Origin: an uncultured bacterium
GTDB lineage: Bacteria; Bacteroidota; Bacteroidia; Bacteroidales; CAIWKO01
Reading direction: 5' to 3'
DNA: 54,751 nucleotides
Assembly (NCBI GenBank): GCA_903862465.1
Contig: CAIOYH010000152.1
Coordinates: forward strand, 1-54,751
Below are positions 1 to 8,900 of the stretch, piece by piece. The translations under genes and the position numbers were made by a program. The notes below the pieces were generated by a model. That model was not told the DNA's origin and did no database searches. It worked only from the letters and a program-made list of their open reading frames with translations. The number at the start of each line of letters is the position of its first letter. The first letter of the stretch is position 1.

Positions 1-1
1 A

Positions 2-190
2 TTGACGCTTGACTAAATATTATGATCGCTTAAGTAGATATTATTGACGCTTGACTAGATATTATGATCGCTTAAGTAGATATTATTGACGCTTGACTAA
101 AGATTATGGACATTTGACTATAGATTATTGACACTTGACTAGAGATTATGCTCACTTGACTAGAGATTACGAACAATTGACTAGATATTA
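2..190. repeat. 21-bp tandem array 1 (at least 9 units)
   Basis: Nine consecutive 21-bp units start at position 2, so the array probably continues beyond the left edge. Units resemble TTGACnnTTGACTAGATATT and alternate early on with a variant beginning TGATCGCTTAAG. It is intergenic, AT-rich and carries no credible ORF. It is one of five arrays in the window with this period. Confidence 0.9.
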
Positions 191-304
191 GGATTTGAGA
201 ATTTTATAAATATTTCATTTACAATATATAAGAATATTGATTAAGAAATTAATCTAATAATCGGAGAAGGTAAAATGGATACTTGGCAGCAGACTCTGCC
301 GCCG

Positions 305-565
305 AACGAGTTTTTTAATCCCGAAGGGATGACATTATTATAATACGGATACAAAGGCTATCACGAACCCCGAAGGGGTGATATTATTTATGTCACCCCT
401 TCGGGGGTTTATCTCGCTTCATTTTGTTCTTTCTATAATAATGGCACCCCTTCGGGGTTTTAGGCAAAAGCGTTAAAGGATAAAGGCGGCTGAGGCAGAG
501 ACTAGCATTGAAGGGGATTTCCGCAGAACGGGATAGTCCTGTAAGGACGACATTATTATTCGAAA
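305..565. repeat. Cluster of five dispersed hairpins, ATAATAATGTC-stem family
   Basis: Short hairpins lie near 318 (ATCCC-gaa-GGGAT), 367 (ACCCC-gaa-GGGGT), 395 (ACCCC-ttc-GGGGG), 445 (ACCCC-ttc-GGGGT) and 525 (GTCC-tgta-GGAC). Most are joined to a GACATTATTAT-like arm, in both orientations. The stem bases differ between copies but stay paired. The same family builds the array at 11289-11815. I see no gene in 1-621. Confidence 0.75.
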
Positions 566-621
566 ATTGATAACATTGTATATCATTACATCTATTTTTT
601 ATTGGTCATTCATAATTCCCT

Positions 622-3030
622 CTACATCTTCAAAAACCCCAACCCATACACCATCGGCTGCAATTTATCGGTCAAAGCTTTATAGGCTTCTTCAAAAGGT
701 TTGAAACTGACGGGCAGAAAATCGCCGCTCGCATTGCGTGCCTGCAAGGCTTTGCGGATTTGATACCAACCCACATCGGCGCGATTCAGCTTGAGTTCGT
801 CGCGAACCGAACGCACATCTATTTGTGAAAAATAGGCTCGCCACAAAGCTTTGCCTGTTTGCAATACATTGTTTGCTTCCGCAGAAAAGCTTTTATCAGC
901 CATATATTGTACCATAAAATCCGATTCGAAACGATCCGGTGCGCCCACTTCCTCTTCTGTGAAAGGAATAAAATGATTTACGATGCTCCACTTTTTGCCA
1001 TTCCATTCCAAATCGTTGGCACTCGCGGTGAGATTCTTTCCATGAAATATCATCCAAATCAGACAATCATTTTTAAATTCATCGGTCAAATATTCAGTTG
1101 GTTTTAAAAATTGGTCATTGTGATTTAACCAAGTATGTAGAATTAGTTGTCGCACTGAAAATATAACTCCAGCATGCCATAAATTTTCAGGATTAATGAA
1201 TATTCCATGCCCTCCATTAAAACCCGATGAGAACAATGCAGTTCTCGCTGCTTGTTGTAAATCATTGCTGTTACTCCAAAGAAAAGCTATTGCATTATCA
1301 GACCATCTTGTGCCCCTTAAATCTAAAGTAGCAGTAGCGGGAGTTATCGCATTTTTTAATGGTATAACTTCTGTTTTATTGGTTTTAGGTCTTTCGATCC
1401 AATTAGTAAGTAATTGCTCATTTGAAACATTATAGAATCGTTTTTCACCTATGGCTTCAACGCTTTTATTAAACACTTCGGTAGTTATTTCAATAATAGG
1501 TTTTTTAGTATTCGATAGTTGTTCTGTTTTCCAAACCAAAAAGCCAATTGGAAAATCACCCTTCAATCCATCAAATGATTTACAATGAACAACAAATCCC
1601 CCAAGGTATTTTGCATTCCATGCTGAACGGAAAACAACCATTGTTTGAGAATTAACATATTTCAAAGTGCTAAACATTGCTAAAGTAGCTGTTGGCATTT
1701 CTATTGCTACCCGCGCTACAAATTGAGTAAATAGTTCATTACTTGCTTGTCCATAAGCAGACATTGCAGTTCTAGCTAATTTAGTTTTTGCAACTCCTGT
1801 TTTGCTTGCACCAGCAGTTCCTCCACTTCCAATATTATCAGAACTTGTTGCCTCAGCATACGGCGGATTTATCAATACCAATATCTTTTTATTTCCATCG
1901 GCTATGGCTTTGCGCAAACTTTCGGGCACTTTGTTGGTGAGGCTGTAGTCTATCGTTCCATCGTCGGTGATGTCATCATTCAAATAATCGTATTGAAAAC
2001 GTTGCGCTGCCACACAGGTTTTGGTGGCTTTCATCACATCCACATCTTCGGCATCCAAAGTGGACATATACACATTGCGCGGATTGCTGTGTTTCACTTC
2101 CAAATTGCCCACCCCGCAACACATATCCCACACCAAATATTCTTTTTGCCAATTCGCGCCCAAGGTTTCGCTCAGTTTGTCGTAAGCTTTGTCCACCACG
2201 TTCAGGGGCGTGTAATACGCACCTTTAAAACTGCGCTCGTCCAACGGAATCAAACTGTCGCGGCGTTCCAACAAATAGTTGCGATATTCTTCTTTGGGCG
2301 GTTTGTGATAGATAGCCCAAAACTGTCTATAGCCTTCTTTGTTGCTCAATTCATACACTTTGCCGCCCAAGAGAAACACGGGGGCATTGTTTTTGTGCAT
2401 CAATTGTGCGGTCAGGTTGTCGTGGGTTGATAGGGTGCCATCGTGCATAATATCAGCAAAAAACAAAAGCGCATAATCATCTTCCGTCACATCTTTTATT
2501 TCGCGCCCTATCATCAACACCCATTTGTCGAACACCTGTTTCAGGTTGTCGGGTGTGATTTGGGTGCGGATGATGTCGCCGTTTTTGATGGCATTTTTGA
2601 TGGTAGCGATAAACTCCTGCTCGTGGGTTTCAATTTTAAACGAAACGATGTGGGTGCCGATGTGCGCCGAAACCGCATCGAGGGCTTCCTGAGTGTAGCC
2701 GCTAGCAGATTTGCCCCATTTGATGGTTTTCTTAGCCAAAAACGGAATCACATCTTCGCTTTTCATGATGGCAGCTTTTTGGGTGTCAATCACTGCCAAA
2801 AAAGGCGGAATGTATTCCCCTTTGTCCAACGCCTGCTGCACATAATGCATCAACTGCGTGAACATCGCATAGCTCGAATATTTGCCGCTGTCTTTTGCCT
2901 CGAACCAAATTTCTTTGGTCTGAATGTCTATCAGATTTTTTTGATACTCCTTCAGCCCAAGCGCTTTGATATAAGCGTCTTTCACGTCTTCCTCGCTGGT
3001 GGCTTTTTGCAGTTTTTCGTAGAGGCTCAT
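622..3030 (-). CDS. Type IIG-like restriction-modification protein (nuclease plus adenine methyltransferase)
   Basis: This 802-residue protein looks like a single-chain restriction-modification enzyme. Near the N-terminus D35 is followed by FEAK (E44, K46), a D-x8-ExK arrangement typical of PD-(D/E)xK nucleases. Mid-protein VWDMCCGVGN is an AdoMet-binding motif I, and INPPY near residue 387 is motif IV of N6-adenine methyltransferases. The order I then IV fits gamma-class type I/IIG enzymes. The C-terminal third has no motif I recognise and may hold target recognition. The start overlaps the stop of the upstream 219-residue gene by four bases (ATGA), so the two are probably translationally coupled. 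The nuclease call is less sure than the methyltransferase call. Confidence 0.85.
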   Translation of the reverse strand: MSLYEKLQKATSEEDVKDAYIKALGLKEYQKNLIDIQTKEIWFEAKDSGKYSSYAMFTQLMHYVQQALDKGEYIPPFLAVIDTQKAAIMKSEDVIPFLAKKTIKWGKSASGYTQEALDAVSAHIGTHIVSFKIETHEQEFIATIKNAIKNGDIIRTQITPDNLKQVFDKWVLMIGREIKDVTEDDYALLFFADIMHDGTLSTHDNLTAQLMHKNNAPVFLLGGKVYELSNKEGYRQFWAIYHKPPKEEYRNYLLERRDSLIPLDERSFKGAYYTPLNVVDKAYDKLSETLGANWQKEYLVWDMCCGVGNLEVKHSNPRNVYMSTLDAEDVDVMKATKTCVAAQRFQYDYLNDDITDDGTIDYSLTNKVPESLRKAIADGNKKILVLINPPYAEATSSDNIGSGGTAGASKTGVAKTKLARTAMSAYGQASNELFTQFVARVAIEMPTATLAMFSTLKYVNSQTMVVFRSAWNAKYLGGFVVHCKSFDGLKGDFPIGFLVWKTEQLSNTKKPIIEITTEVFNKSVEAIGEKRFYNVSNEQLLTNWIERPKTNKTEVIPLKNAITPATATLDLRGTRWSDNAIAFLWSNSNDLQQAARTALFSSGFNGGHGIFINPENLWHAGVIFSVRQLILHTWLNHNDQFLKPTEYLTDEFKNDCLIWMIFHGKNLTASANDLEWNGKKWSIVNHFIPFTEEEVGAPDRFESDFMVQYMADKSFSAEANNVLQTGKALWRAYFSQIDVRSVRDELKLNRADVGWYQIRKALQARNASGDFLPVSFKPFEEAYKALTDKLQPMVYGLGFLKM

Positions 3031-3686
3031 GGTTTAGTTTTTCTTATGTTAGCCGTAGTATTTTCTCCTGTTGCCCGAATTAGTTTTCCTGCTGTCCATA
3101 GTATAAAGTCAATAACTATTGTGTCATTAAGTCCGTGAGATGTAAACATTTTATTAAATCTCTCAATAGATGGTCTTAGTAATTTATCGCTTTTAATTAA
3201 GATATATGATTTACATATTTCTTGATATTGTTCGTTGTATGTATTAATCTTTTTTGTTACATCAGTTATATGATAAGGTTGATTATAACCTAATACAGTT
3301 ATTACTTCGCTATCATAAATTGGGTGTTCGGTATCTATTGTATGAAACATTTTTGTCACAAAAGAAAATTGCACTGTTTTTTGTTCTTTATAGTTTCTAA
3401 TGTTGGCAAGTTCATGCAATGTTTCAGTCATATTCGGGTTTTTCTTTTCGGCGTTTTCTTCGAATAACTCAAAGAATCTTTCTTTAAATTTTGGAGTTAA
3501 ACCTGCACTGTCAAGTCTATAAAAACTTCTGAATGCAAATTGAAACATCGTGTTCTTTGAAATGTTTCCTTTCTTGAATTCATGCTGTACAAATTTATAA
3601 ACGTCTATATTTTCTTGTTGCAAGGTCTGAATTATTTGTTCTGAATTACGGTTCACGTTTTCACAAATGATGTTCAACTTTTCCAT
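3027..3686 (-). CDS. Hypothetical protein coupled to the restriction-modification gene
   Basis: A 219-residue, mostly helical, charged protein with no signal peptide or membrane segment. The stretch FVTKMFHTIDTEHPIYDSEV resembles the helix-hairpin-helix glycosylase-like fold seen in some proteins of defence loci, where a phrase like 'H..YPIYDS' recurs. I make that link from the motif only. It lies directly upstream of the restriction-modification gene with an ATGA overlap, so a partner role (specificity, control or an extra nuclease subunit) is likely. I see no TAnnTTTG box just in front of it, so it may be read from the promoter at 3851-3858. Confidence 0.75.
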   Translation of the reverse strand: MEKLNIICENVNRNSEQIIQTLQQENIDVYKFVQHEFKKGNISKNTMFQFAFRSFYRLDSAGLTPKFKERFFELFEENAEKKNPNMTETLHELANIRNYKEQKTVQFSFVTKMFHTIDTEHPIYDSEVITVLGYNQPYHITDVTKKINTYNEQYQEICKSYILIKSDKLLRPSIERFNKMFTSHGLNDTIVIDFILWTAGKLIRATGENTTANIRKTKP

Positions 3687-3731
3687 ATATAATATTATTG
3701 TCTGATTGTTTTGTTTGTTGTGTTGGTTTCG

Positions 3732-3833
3732 TTATTCGTAATAGTAATGAATTAAATTATTAGCTTGCACCAAATCCATTTGCACCCGCTTGCAATCCTC
3801 TATAAATGCTTGTAAACTTTTTTTCATTTTCAT
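3732..3833 (-). CDS. Small ORF, 33 codons, first after a promoter
   Basis: An ORF beginning MKMKKS and ending HYYYE. Its ATG sits 17 bases after a clear minus-strand TATCTTTG box, the spacing of several real genes here, which is the main reason to list it. The product is helical and charged and I do not recognise it. It may be a leader, an antitoxin-sized protein or the remnant of a longer gene. It precedes the 219-residue gene by 45 bases. Confidence 0.35.
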   Translation of the reverse strand: MKMKKSLQAFIEDCKRVQMDLVQANNLIHYYYE

Positions 3834-3850
3834 GCTGTAAAATATTTGAG

Positions 3851-3858
3851 CAAAGATA
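3851..3858 (-). promoter_or_regulatory. -7 box TATCTTTG for the restriction-modification module
   Basis: Matches the Bacteroidota TAnnTTTG box on the minus strand, at the edge of the inverted repeat. The matching end of the right-hand copy (53921-53928) carries the same box facing outward to the right. Confidence 0.6.
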
Positions 3859-3945
3859 AACATTTTTCTAAATCCCCTCACCAAAAAAAATCCCCCCTTC
3901 CCAAAGTCCCCTGCTCCCACCCAAAAAAAACACTTCCTATCATTT

Positions 3946-4200
3946 CGGTCGGAACGTTCGTTACTTCTGTCGGAACGTTCGTTATTTCGGTTGGAACGTT
4001 CGTTATTTCTGTCGGAACGTTCGTTATTTCTGTTGGAACGTTCGTTATTTCGGTCGGAACGTTCGTTATTTCAATCGGAACGTTCGTTATTTCTGTCGGA
4101 ACGTTCGTTACTTCTGTCGGAACGTTCGTTACTTCGGTCGGAACGTTCGTTATTTCTGTCGGAACGTTCGTTACTTCTGTCGGAACGTTCGTTCCGTCGG
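3946..4200. repeat. 21-bp tandem array 2 (12 units)
   Basis: Twelve exactly spaced units of GTCGGAACGTTCGTTATTTC plus one base. The core GAACGTTC, an 8-bp perfect palindrome, starts at 3952 and every 21 bases to 4183. Linkers vary only at a few positions. All frames can stay open because 21 is a multiple of 3, which creates spurious heptapeptide ORFs (ISVGTFV, SERSLFL). The regular palindromes two helical turns apart would suit a DNA-binding protein. Confidence 0.95.
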
Positions 4201-4360
4201 AAGGATGGTCTCGATTAACATTTCGTTAATTTACAAGATGCATTATATCAATGCTTTAAAAAAAGGAAGAGTTGCTGTCTGCAAGCCTTTAATCCTGCGA
4301 AAAAGTAATTGTCATCAAGTCGGAGTGCGACTCCAAGTCGCGCCTCGACTAAAACTATTG

Positions 4361-4426
4361 TCCTGTCCCGTACTGAAAGTCGGGAGTTCTATTGTGTCCC
4401 TGCCTGACTGCAGTCACACAGGCAGG
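4361..4426. repeat. Inverted repeat B, left copy (palindrome)
   Basis: Contains CCTGTCCCGTACTGAAAGTC followed by a hairpin CCTGCCTG...CAGGCAGG at 4399-4426. A related sequence lies inverted at 51317-51422. It lies just upstream of hypA. Confidence 0.75.
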
Positions 4427-4519
4427 TATTTTGGTGAAAAAATCCTTGTCAATCAGCGCAATCTGCAGGAACCATTCTAGAAAATCTAAATTCTAAAATC
4501 ATACATCTAAAATTTTCCG

Positions 4520-4527
4520 TACTTTTG
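4520..4527 (+). promoter_or_regulatory. -7 box TACTTTTG for hypA
   Basis: Ends nine bases before the hypA ATG, so the transcript would have almost no leader. It rules out the in-frame TTG at 4525 as a start. Confidence 0.65.
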
Positions 4528-4536
4528 CCTAAAAAA

Positions 4537-4878
4537 ATGCACGAATTATCCATAGCCACTAGCATTATCGAGATAGCAGAAGAATTTGCCATCAAAAACA
4601 AAGGCGCCAACATCATCAAGATTGAGATTGAAGTGGGCGAACTCTCGGGCATAGTGGTTGACAGTTTGGAGTTTGCTTTGGAATTGGCGATTGAAAAAAC
4701 CGTTTTGGAACGGGCAAAAATCATTATAACGACGATAAAAGGCATGGCTCGATGTAAGCAGTGCGGCAATGAATATGTCAACAGTGATTGGTACACGGCA
4801 TGTCCGCAATGTGCATCTATGGATTTCGACATCACGGGCGGAAAAGAATTGCAAATAAAATCAATCTTCATCGAATGA
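4537..4878 (+). CDS. hypA: Hydrogenase/urease nickel incorporation protein HypA
   Basis: HypA delivers nickel to NiFe-hydrogenase, with HypB, in the cytoplasm. The protein starts MHELSIA, and His2 next to the initiator Met is the conserved nickel ligand, which fixes the start at 4537. A zinc-binding CxxC pair (CKQC and CPQC) lies in the C-terminal half. At 113 residues it is of normal family length. hypB follows after 39 bases with its own promoter box. No hydrogenase, urease or other hyp gene is in the window, so the client enzyme must be elsewhere. Confidence 0.95.
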   Translation: MHELSIATSIIEIAEEFAIKNKGANIIKIEIEVGELSGIVVDSLEFALELAIEKTVLERAKIIITTIKGMARCKQCGNEYVNSDWYTACPQCASMDFDITGGKELQIKSIFIE

Positions 4879-4885
4879 TTTGTTG

Positions 4886-4893
4886 TAATTTTG
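4886..4893 (+). promoter_or_regulatory. -7 box TAATTTTG for hypB
   Basis: Lies in the hypA-hypB gap, 24 bases before the hypB ATG. The TTG at 4891 falls inside the box and is not a start. Confidence 0.55.
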
Positions 4894-4917
4894 CCGCGAA
4901 ACTTTAAACTCAAACGT

Positions 4918-5754
4918 ATGTGTGATACCTGCGGTTGCGAAGGCGATAGCCCTGTGACCTATAACAAACCTAACGAAGAACATTCTCATGATGAAAAAAA
5001 CGAACATTCTCATGAGCATCCCCACCATGAACATCCTCACCATCATGATCATGCCGACAAACATCATAGCCATGACCATAAACATGAACATGGTCATTCG
5101 CATGGAAAAGAAATGAAGATAGAACAAAATATCCTCACGAAAAACAATTCCTTGGCAGAACGCAATCGAGGCTATTTCGAAGCGAAGAATATTTTTGCCT
5201 TGAATTTGGTGAGTTCGCCGGGTTCGGGCAAAACAAGTTTGTTGGAACGCACCCTGAAAGATATTGGACAGGATTTGAACTTTTATGTGGTGGAAGGCGA
5301 TCAACAAACCATGAATGATGCCAATAGAATTGCCGCTTTAAAAGTTCCCGTCATTCAAATCAATACGGGTAATGGTTGCCATTTGGATGCCGAAATGGTG
5401 AACAAAGCCGTGAAACAACTGAATGTTGCCAACGATGCCGTGTTGGTTATCGAAAATGTCGGCAATTTGGTGTGCCCTTCTTTGTTCGATTTGGGCGAAT
5501 CCAAACGTGTCGTGGTGATCAGTGTTACTGAGGGCGACGACAAACCGATTAAATATCCCACCATGTTTCATTCTGCCGATATTTGTATCATCAACAAAAT
5601 TGATTTGCTGCCTTATGTTGATTTTGATGTCGAAAAAGCGAAGAATTATGCATCAAGCGTGAACCATCACCTGAAATTCTTTGAAGTATCAGTGAAAACG
5701 GGAGAAGGAATGAGCGCGTGGTATGCTTGGCTGAAAGATACGCAGCAGCATTGA
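4918..5754 (+). CDS. hypB: Hydrogenase nickel incorporation GTPase HypB
   Basis: HypB is the GTPase that stores nickel and drives its insertion with HypA. It begins MCDTCGCEGD, the CxxCGC high-affinity nickel motif, which sets the start at 4918. Residues of about 20-65 are very His-rich (HSHEHPHHEHPHHHDH and similar), a nickel reservoir. The GTPase domain follows, with P-loop SSPGSGKTS, EGD, and NKID for guanine specificity. At 278 residues, with both N-terminal metal regions present, it looks intact and functional. Confidence 0.96.
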   Translation: MCDTCGCEGDSPVTYNKPNEEHSHDEKNEHSHEHPHHEHPHHHDHADKHHSHDHKHEHGHSHGKEMKIEQNILTKNNSLAERNRGYFEAKNIFALNLVSSPGSGKTSLLERTLKDIGQDLNFYVVEGDQQTMNDANRIAALKVPVIQINTGNGCHLDAEMVNKAVKQLNVANDAVLVIENVGNLVCPSLFDLGESKRVVVISVTEGDDKPIKYPTMFHSADICIINKIDLLPYVDFDVEKAKNYASSVNHHLKFFEVSVKTGEGMSAWYAWLKDTQQH

Positions 5755-5877
5755 TGTAAGCACGATACCCTTTTTTGTTACACATTTTCCTTGATGTTTC
5801 GTGCTCATTATGAGTAAGAAAAACTAAGTCCGCAAAACTTCCCTGCGTATTATACCTTTTATTTGCGTTGAATTTTT

Positions 5878-5885
5878 TACCTTTG
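5878..5885 (+). promoter_or_regulatory. -7 box TACCTTTG for ileS-dksA-lspA
   Basis: Thirty-one bases before the ileS ATG, the only such box in the hypB-ileS gap. It probably serves the whole operon. Confidence 0.6.
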
Positions 5886-5916
5886 CACTTTTTTTTACTA
5901 TCACAACACAGGCATT

Positions 5917-8900
5917 ATGGCAATGAAATATACGGAATACAAACAACTCGACCTTACTAAAGCGGCTGAAGATATACAAAGCTACTGGCGCGAACACGAT
6001 ATTTTCAACAAAAGTATCGTCAATCGCAGCGGTCAGCCATCCTTTGTTTTTTATGAAGGACCGCCTTCTGCCAATGGTCAGCCGGGCATTCATCATGTTA
6101 TGGCGCGGGCGATAAAAGATTTGTTTTGCCGTTATAAAACGCAGAAGGGACATTTTGTTGAACGCAAAGCAGGTTGGGACACGCATGGACTTCCGATAGA
6201 AATTGCTGTGGAAAAAACTTTGGGCATCACCAAAGAAGACATTGGCAAAACCATCAGTGTGGAAGATTACAACAAGCAATGTCGCAAAGAGGTGATGAAA
6301 TATAAAGACCAATGGGATGAATTGACCGAAAAGATGGGCTATTGGGTTGACTTGGAACATCCCTATATCACGTTCGACAACACCTATATCGAAACCGTTT
6401 GGAACTTATTGGGCAAACTCTACGACAAAGGATTTTTATACAAAGGCTATTCCATTCAACCGTATTCTCCTGCTGCAGGCACCGGTTTAAGCTCTCATGA
6501 ATTGAATCTCCCGGGATGTTATAAAATAGTAAAAGATAGCACCGCTGTGGCTCAGTTTAAAGTTGTGAAAAACGAGCATGCTTTGGTGCCCGATTTGTTC
6601 AAAAACGGACATGGCGATGTGTTTATTTTAGCATGGACCACCACCCCATGGACACTTCCTTCCAATACGGCTCTTGCCGTAGGTTCGGGCATAGAATATG
6701 TGGTGGTAGAAACTTTTAATCAATACACAGGCTTGCCCATCACAGTGGTTCTTGCCAATGATTTAAAAGGTAATTATTTTTCTGAAAAGAATGCGGAACT
6801 GAATATGGATGATTATAAAGCGGGCGATAAGAACATCCCGTTTCGAATCATCAATCATTATAAAGGCAAAGACTTAGCCGGCTTACGCTACGAACAATTG
6901 CTGCCTTATGTTCAGCCTACGGATGGCGATGCCTTTAAGGTGGTGTTGGGCGATTTTGTTACTACAGAAGATGGAACAGGTATTGTACATATAGCTCCAA
7001 GTTTTGGTGCCGATGACTTTCGCACAGCCAAACAACAAGGCTTAGGCTCTTTGACTTTGGTGGATAAACAAGGAAAATTTGTGGATGCCATGGGCGAATT
7101 TGCCGGAAGATATGTCAAGAATGAATATGACACCAATCCAAAAGCGGAAACGGAAAACAATGTGGATGTTGATATCATTATCAAACTCAAGAAAGAAAAC
7201 AAAGCTTTTAAAGCTGAAAAATACGAACACTCCTATCCGCATTGTTGGCGTACCGATAAACCCATACTTTATTATCCTTTGGATTCATGGTTCATAAAGA
7301 CCACCGCGGTGAAGCAACGTATGATAGAACTCAATCAGACCATCAATTGGAAACCCGAAAGCACCGGAAGCGGACGCTTTGGCAATTGGTTGGAGAATCT
7401 TGTGGATTGGAATCTTTCGCGTTCTCGCTATTGGGGCGTGCCGTTGCCGATTTGGACATCAGAAGATCGTTCGGAACAAATTTGTATCAACTCTGCAGAG
7501 AAACTTAAATCGGAAATAGAGAAGTCTGTTGCTGCCGGTTTTATGCATGACAATCCTTATAAAAACTTTACGCCGGGAGATTTCTCTAAAGAAAACTATG
7601 AAACTTTCGATTTTCACAGACCTTATGTGGATGAAATTATTTTAGTTTCGGCTACGGGCAAAAAAATGTTTCGCGAACCGGATTTGATTGATGTTTGGTT
7701 TGATTCTGGTGCGATGCCTTATGCTCAAAATCATTTTCCTTTTGAGAATATGGAGTTTTTCCAAAACAATTTTCCTGCCGATTTCATTGCCGAAGGTGTT
7801 GACCAAACGCGAGGATGGTTTTTCACGCTTCATGCAATTGCAACGATGATTTTCGATAGTGTTGCTTTCAAAAATGTTGTTTCCAACGGATTGGTATTAG
7901 ACAAAAACGGCAACAAAATGTCGAAACGTCTTGGCAACGGCGTTGACCCTTTCGAAACACTTGGGAAATATGGTCCTGATGCCACACGTTGGTATATGAT
8001 CACCAATTCTCAACCATGGGATAATTTGAAATTTGATTTGGAAGGCATTGACGAAACGAGGCGCAAATTCTTTGGAACCTTGCATAATACATACGCGTTT
8101 TTTGCTTTATATGCTAATATTGATGGGTTCAAATTTCAAGAAGCGGAAATTCCTTTAGCGCAACGTCCTGAAATTGATCGTTGGATTATTTCGGAATTAA
8201 ACACTTTGATATCGCAGGTTAATGAATGTTATGCCGATTATGAACCTACCCGTGCCGGACGTTTGATTCAAGATTTTGTGGATGAGTTTTTGAGCAATTG
8301 GTATGTGCGTTTGTGTCGTCGTCGTTTTTGGAAAGGCGATTATACTGAAGACAAAATTGCTGCCTATCAAACGCTTTATACCTGTTTGGAAACCATCACC
8401 ATGTTAGCGTGTCCCATTGCTCCCTTCTTTATGGATCGTCTCTTTTTAGATTTGAATTCGGTTACAAACAAAAACAAATTCGAGTCGGTACATCTGACGG
8501 ATTTCCCCGTAGCGAACAAAGACTATGTGGACAAAGACCTCGAAGAGCGTATGCAGTTGGCACAAAAGATTTCTTCTATGGTGCTTTCGCTGCGCAAAAA
8601 ACATAATCTTCGGGTGCGTCAACCGCTCAGCAAGATTATGATTCCCATGATGGATGAAAACATAAAACATCAAATTGAAGCGGTGAAAAACCTGATTCTT
8701 TCGGAAGTTAATATCAAAGCGATTGAATATATTGATAATTCCGCTGGTATTTTGGTAAAGAAAATTAAACCCAACTTCAAAACATTGGGACCAAAATACG
8801 GAAAACTTATGAAACAAATTTCGGCTTGTGTTGTTGCGTTTACGCAAGAAGAAATTAATGCAATGGAGAATACAGGAAAAGCACAATTGCTTGTTGAAAA

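Larger units (their letters stand above)
3851..4293. repeat. Inverted repeat A, left copy (promoter, 12-unit array, tail)
   Basis: About 440 bp that recur in inverted orientation at 53506-53930. Order from left: the minus-strand promoter, a C-rich spacer, the 21-bp array, a tail reading ATTAACATTTCGTTAATTT, and half of a hairpin ending GCTGTCTGCAAGCC. In the right copy that end is a complete terminator. Point differences run throughout, so the copies are old or not under strict homogenisation. Confidence 0.85.

Noticed and set aside
622-3138. Long antisense ORFs on the plus strand over the restriction-modification gene (for example 2443-3138)
   Set aside because: Low-complexity Phe/His-rich translations typical of antisense frames; the minus-strand frame carries clear enzyme motifs.
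3946-4200. Iterons of a plasmid replication origin
   Set aside because: The spacing is iteron-like, but no rep or par gene is near and the window is full of chromosomal housekeeping genes. I keep the protein-binding idea only.
3846-4229. Heptapeptide-repeat proteins encoded by the 21-bp arrays
   Set aside because: Open frames arise on both strands and in more than one frame simply because 21 is divisible by 3. None has a credible start context, and the palindromic DNA core explains the conservation better.
5755-5820. Terminator between hypB and ileS
   Set aside because: AGCACGA and TCGTGCT can pair but the loop is about 40 bases and no T run follows the stem, so I did not list it.
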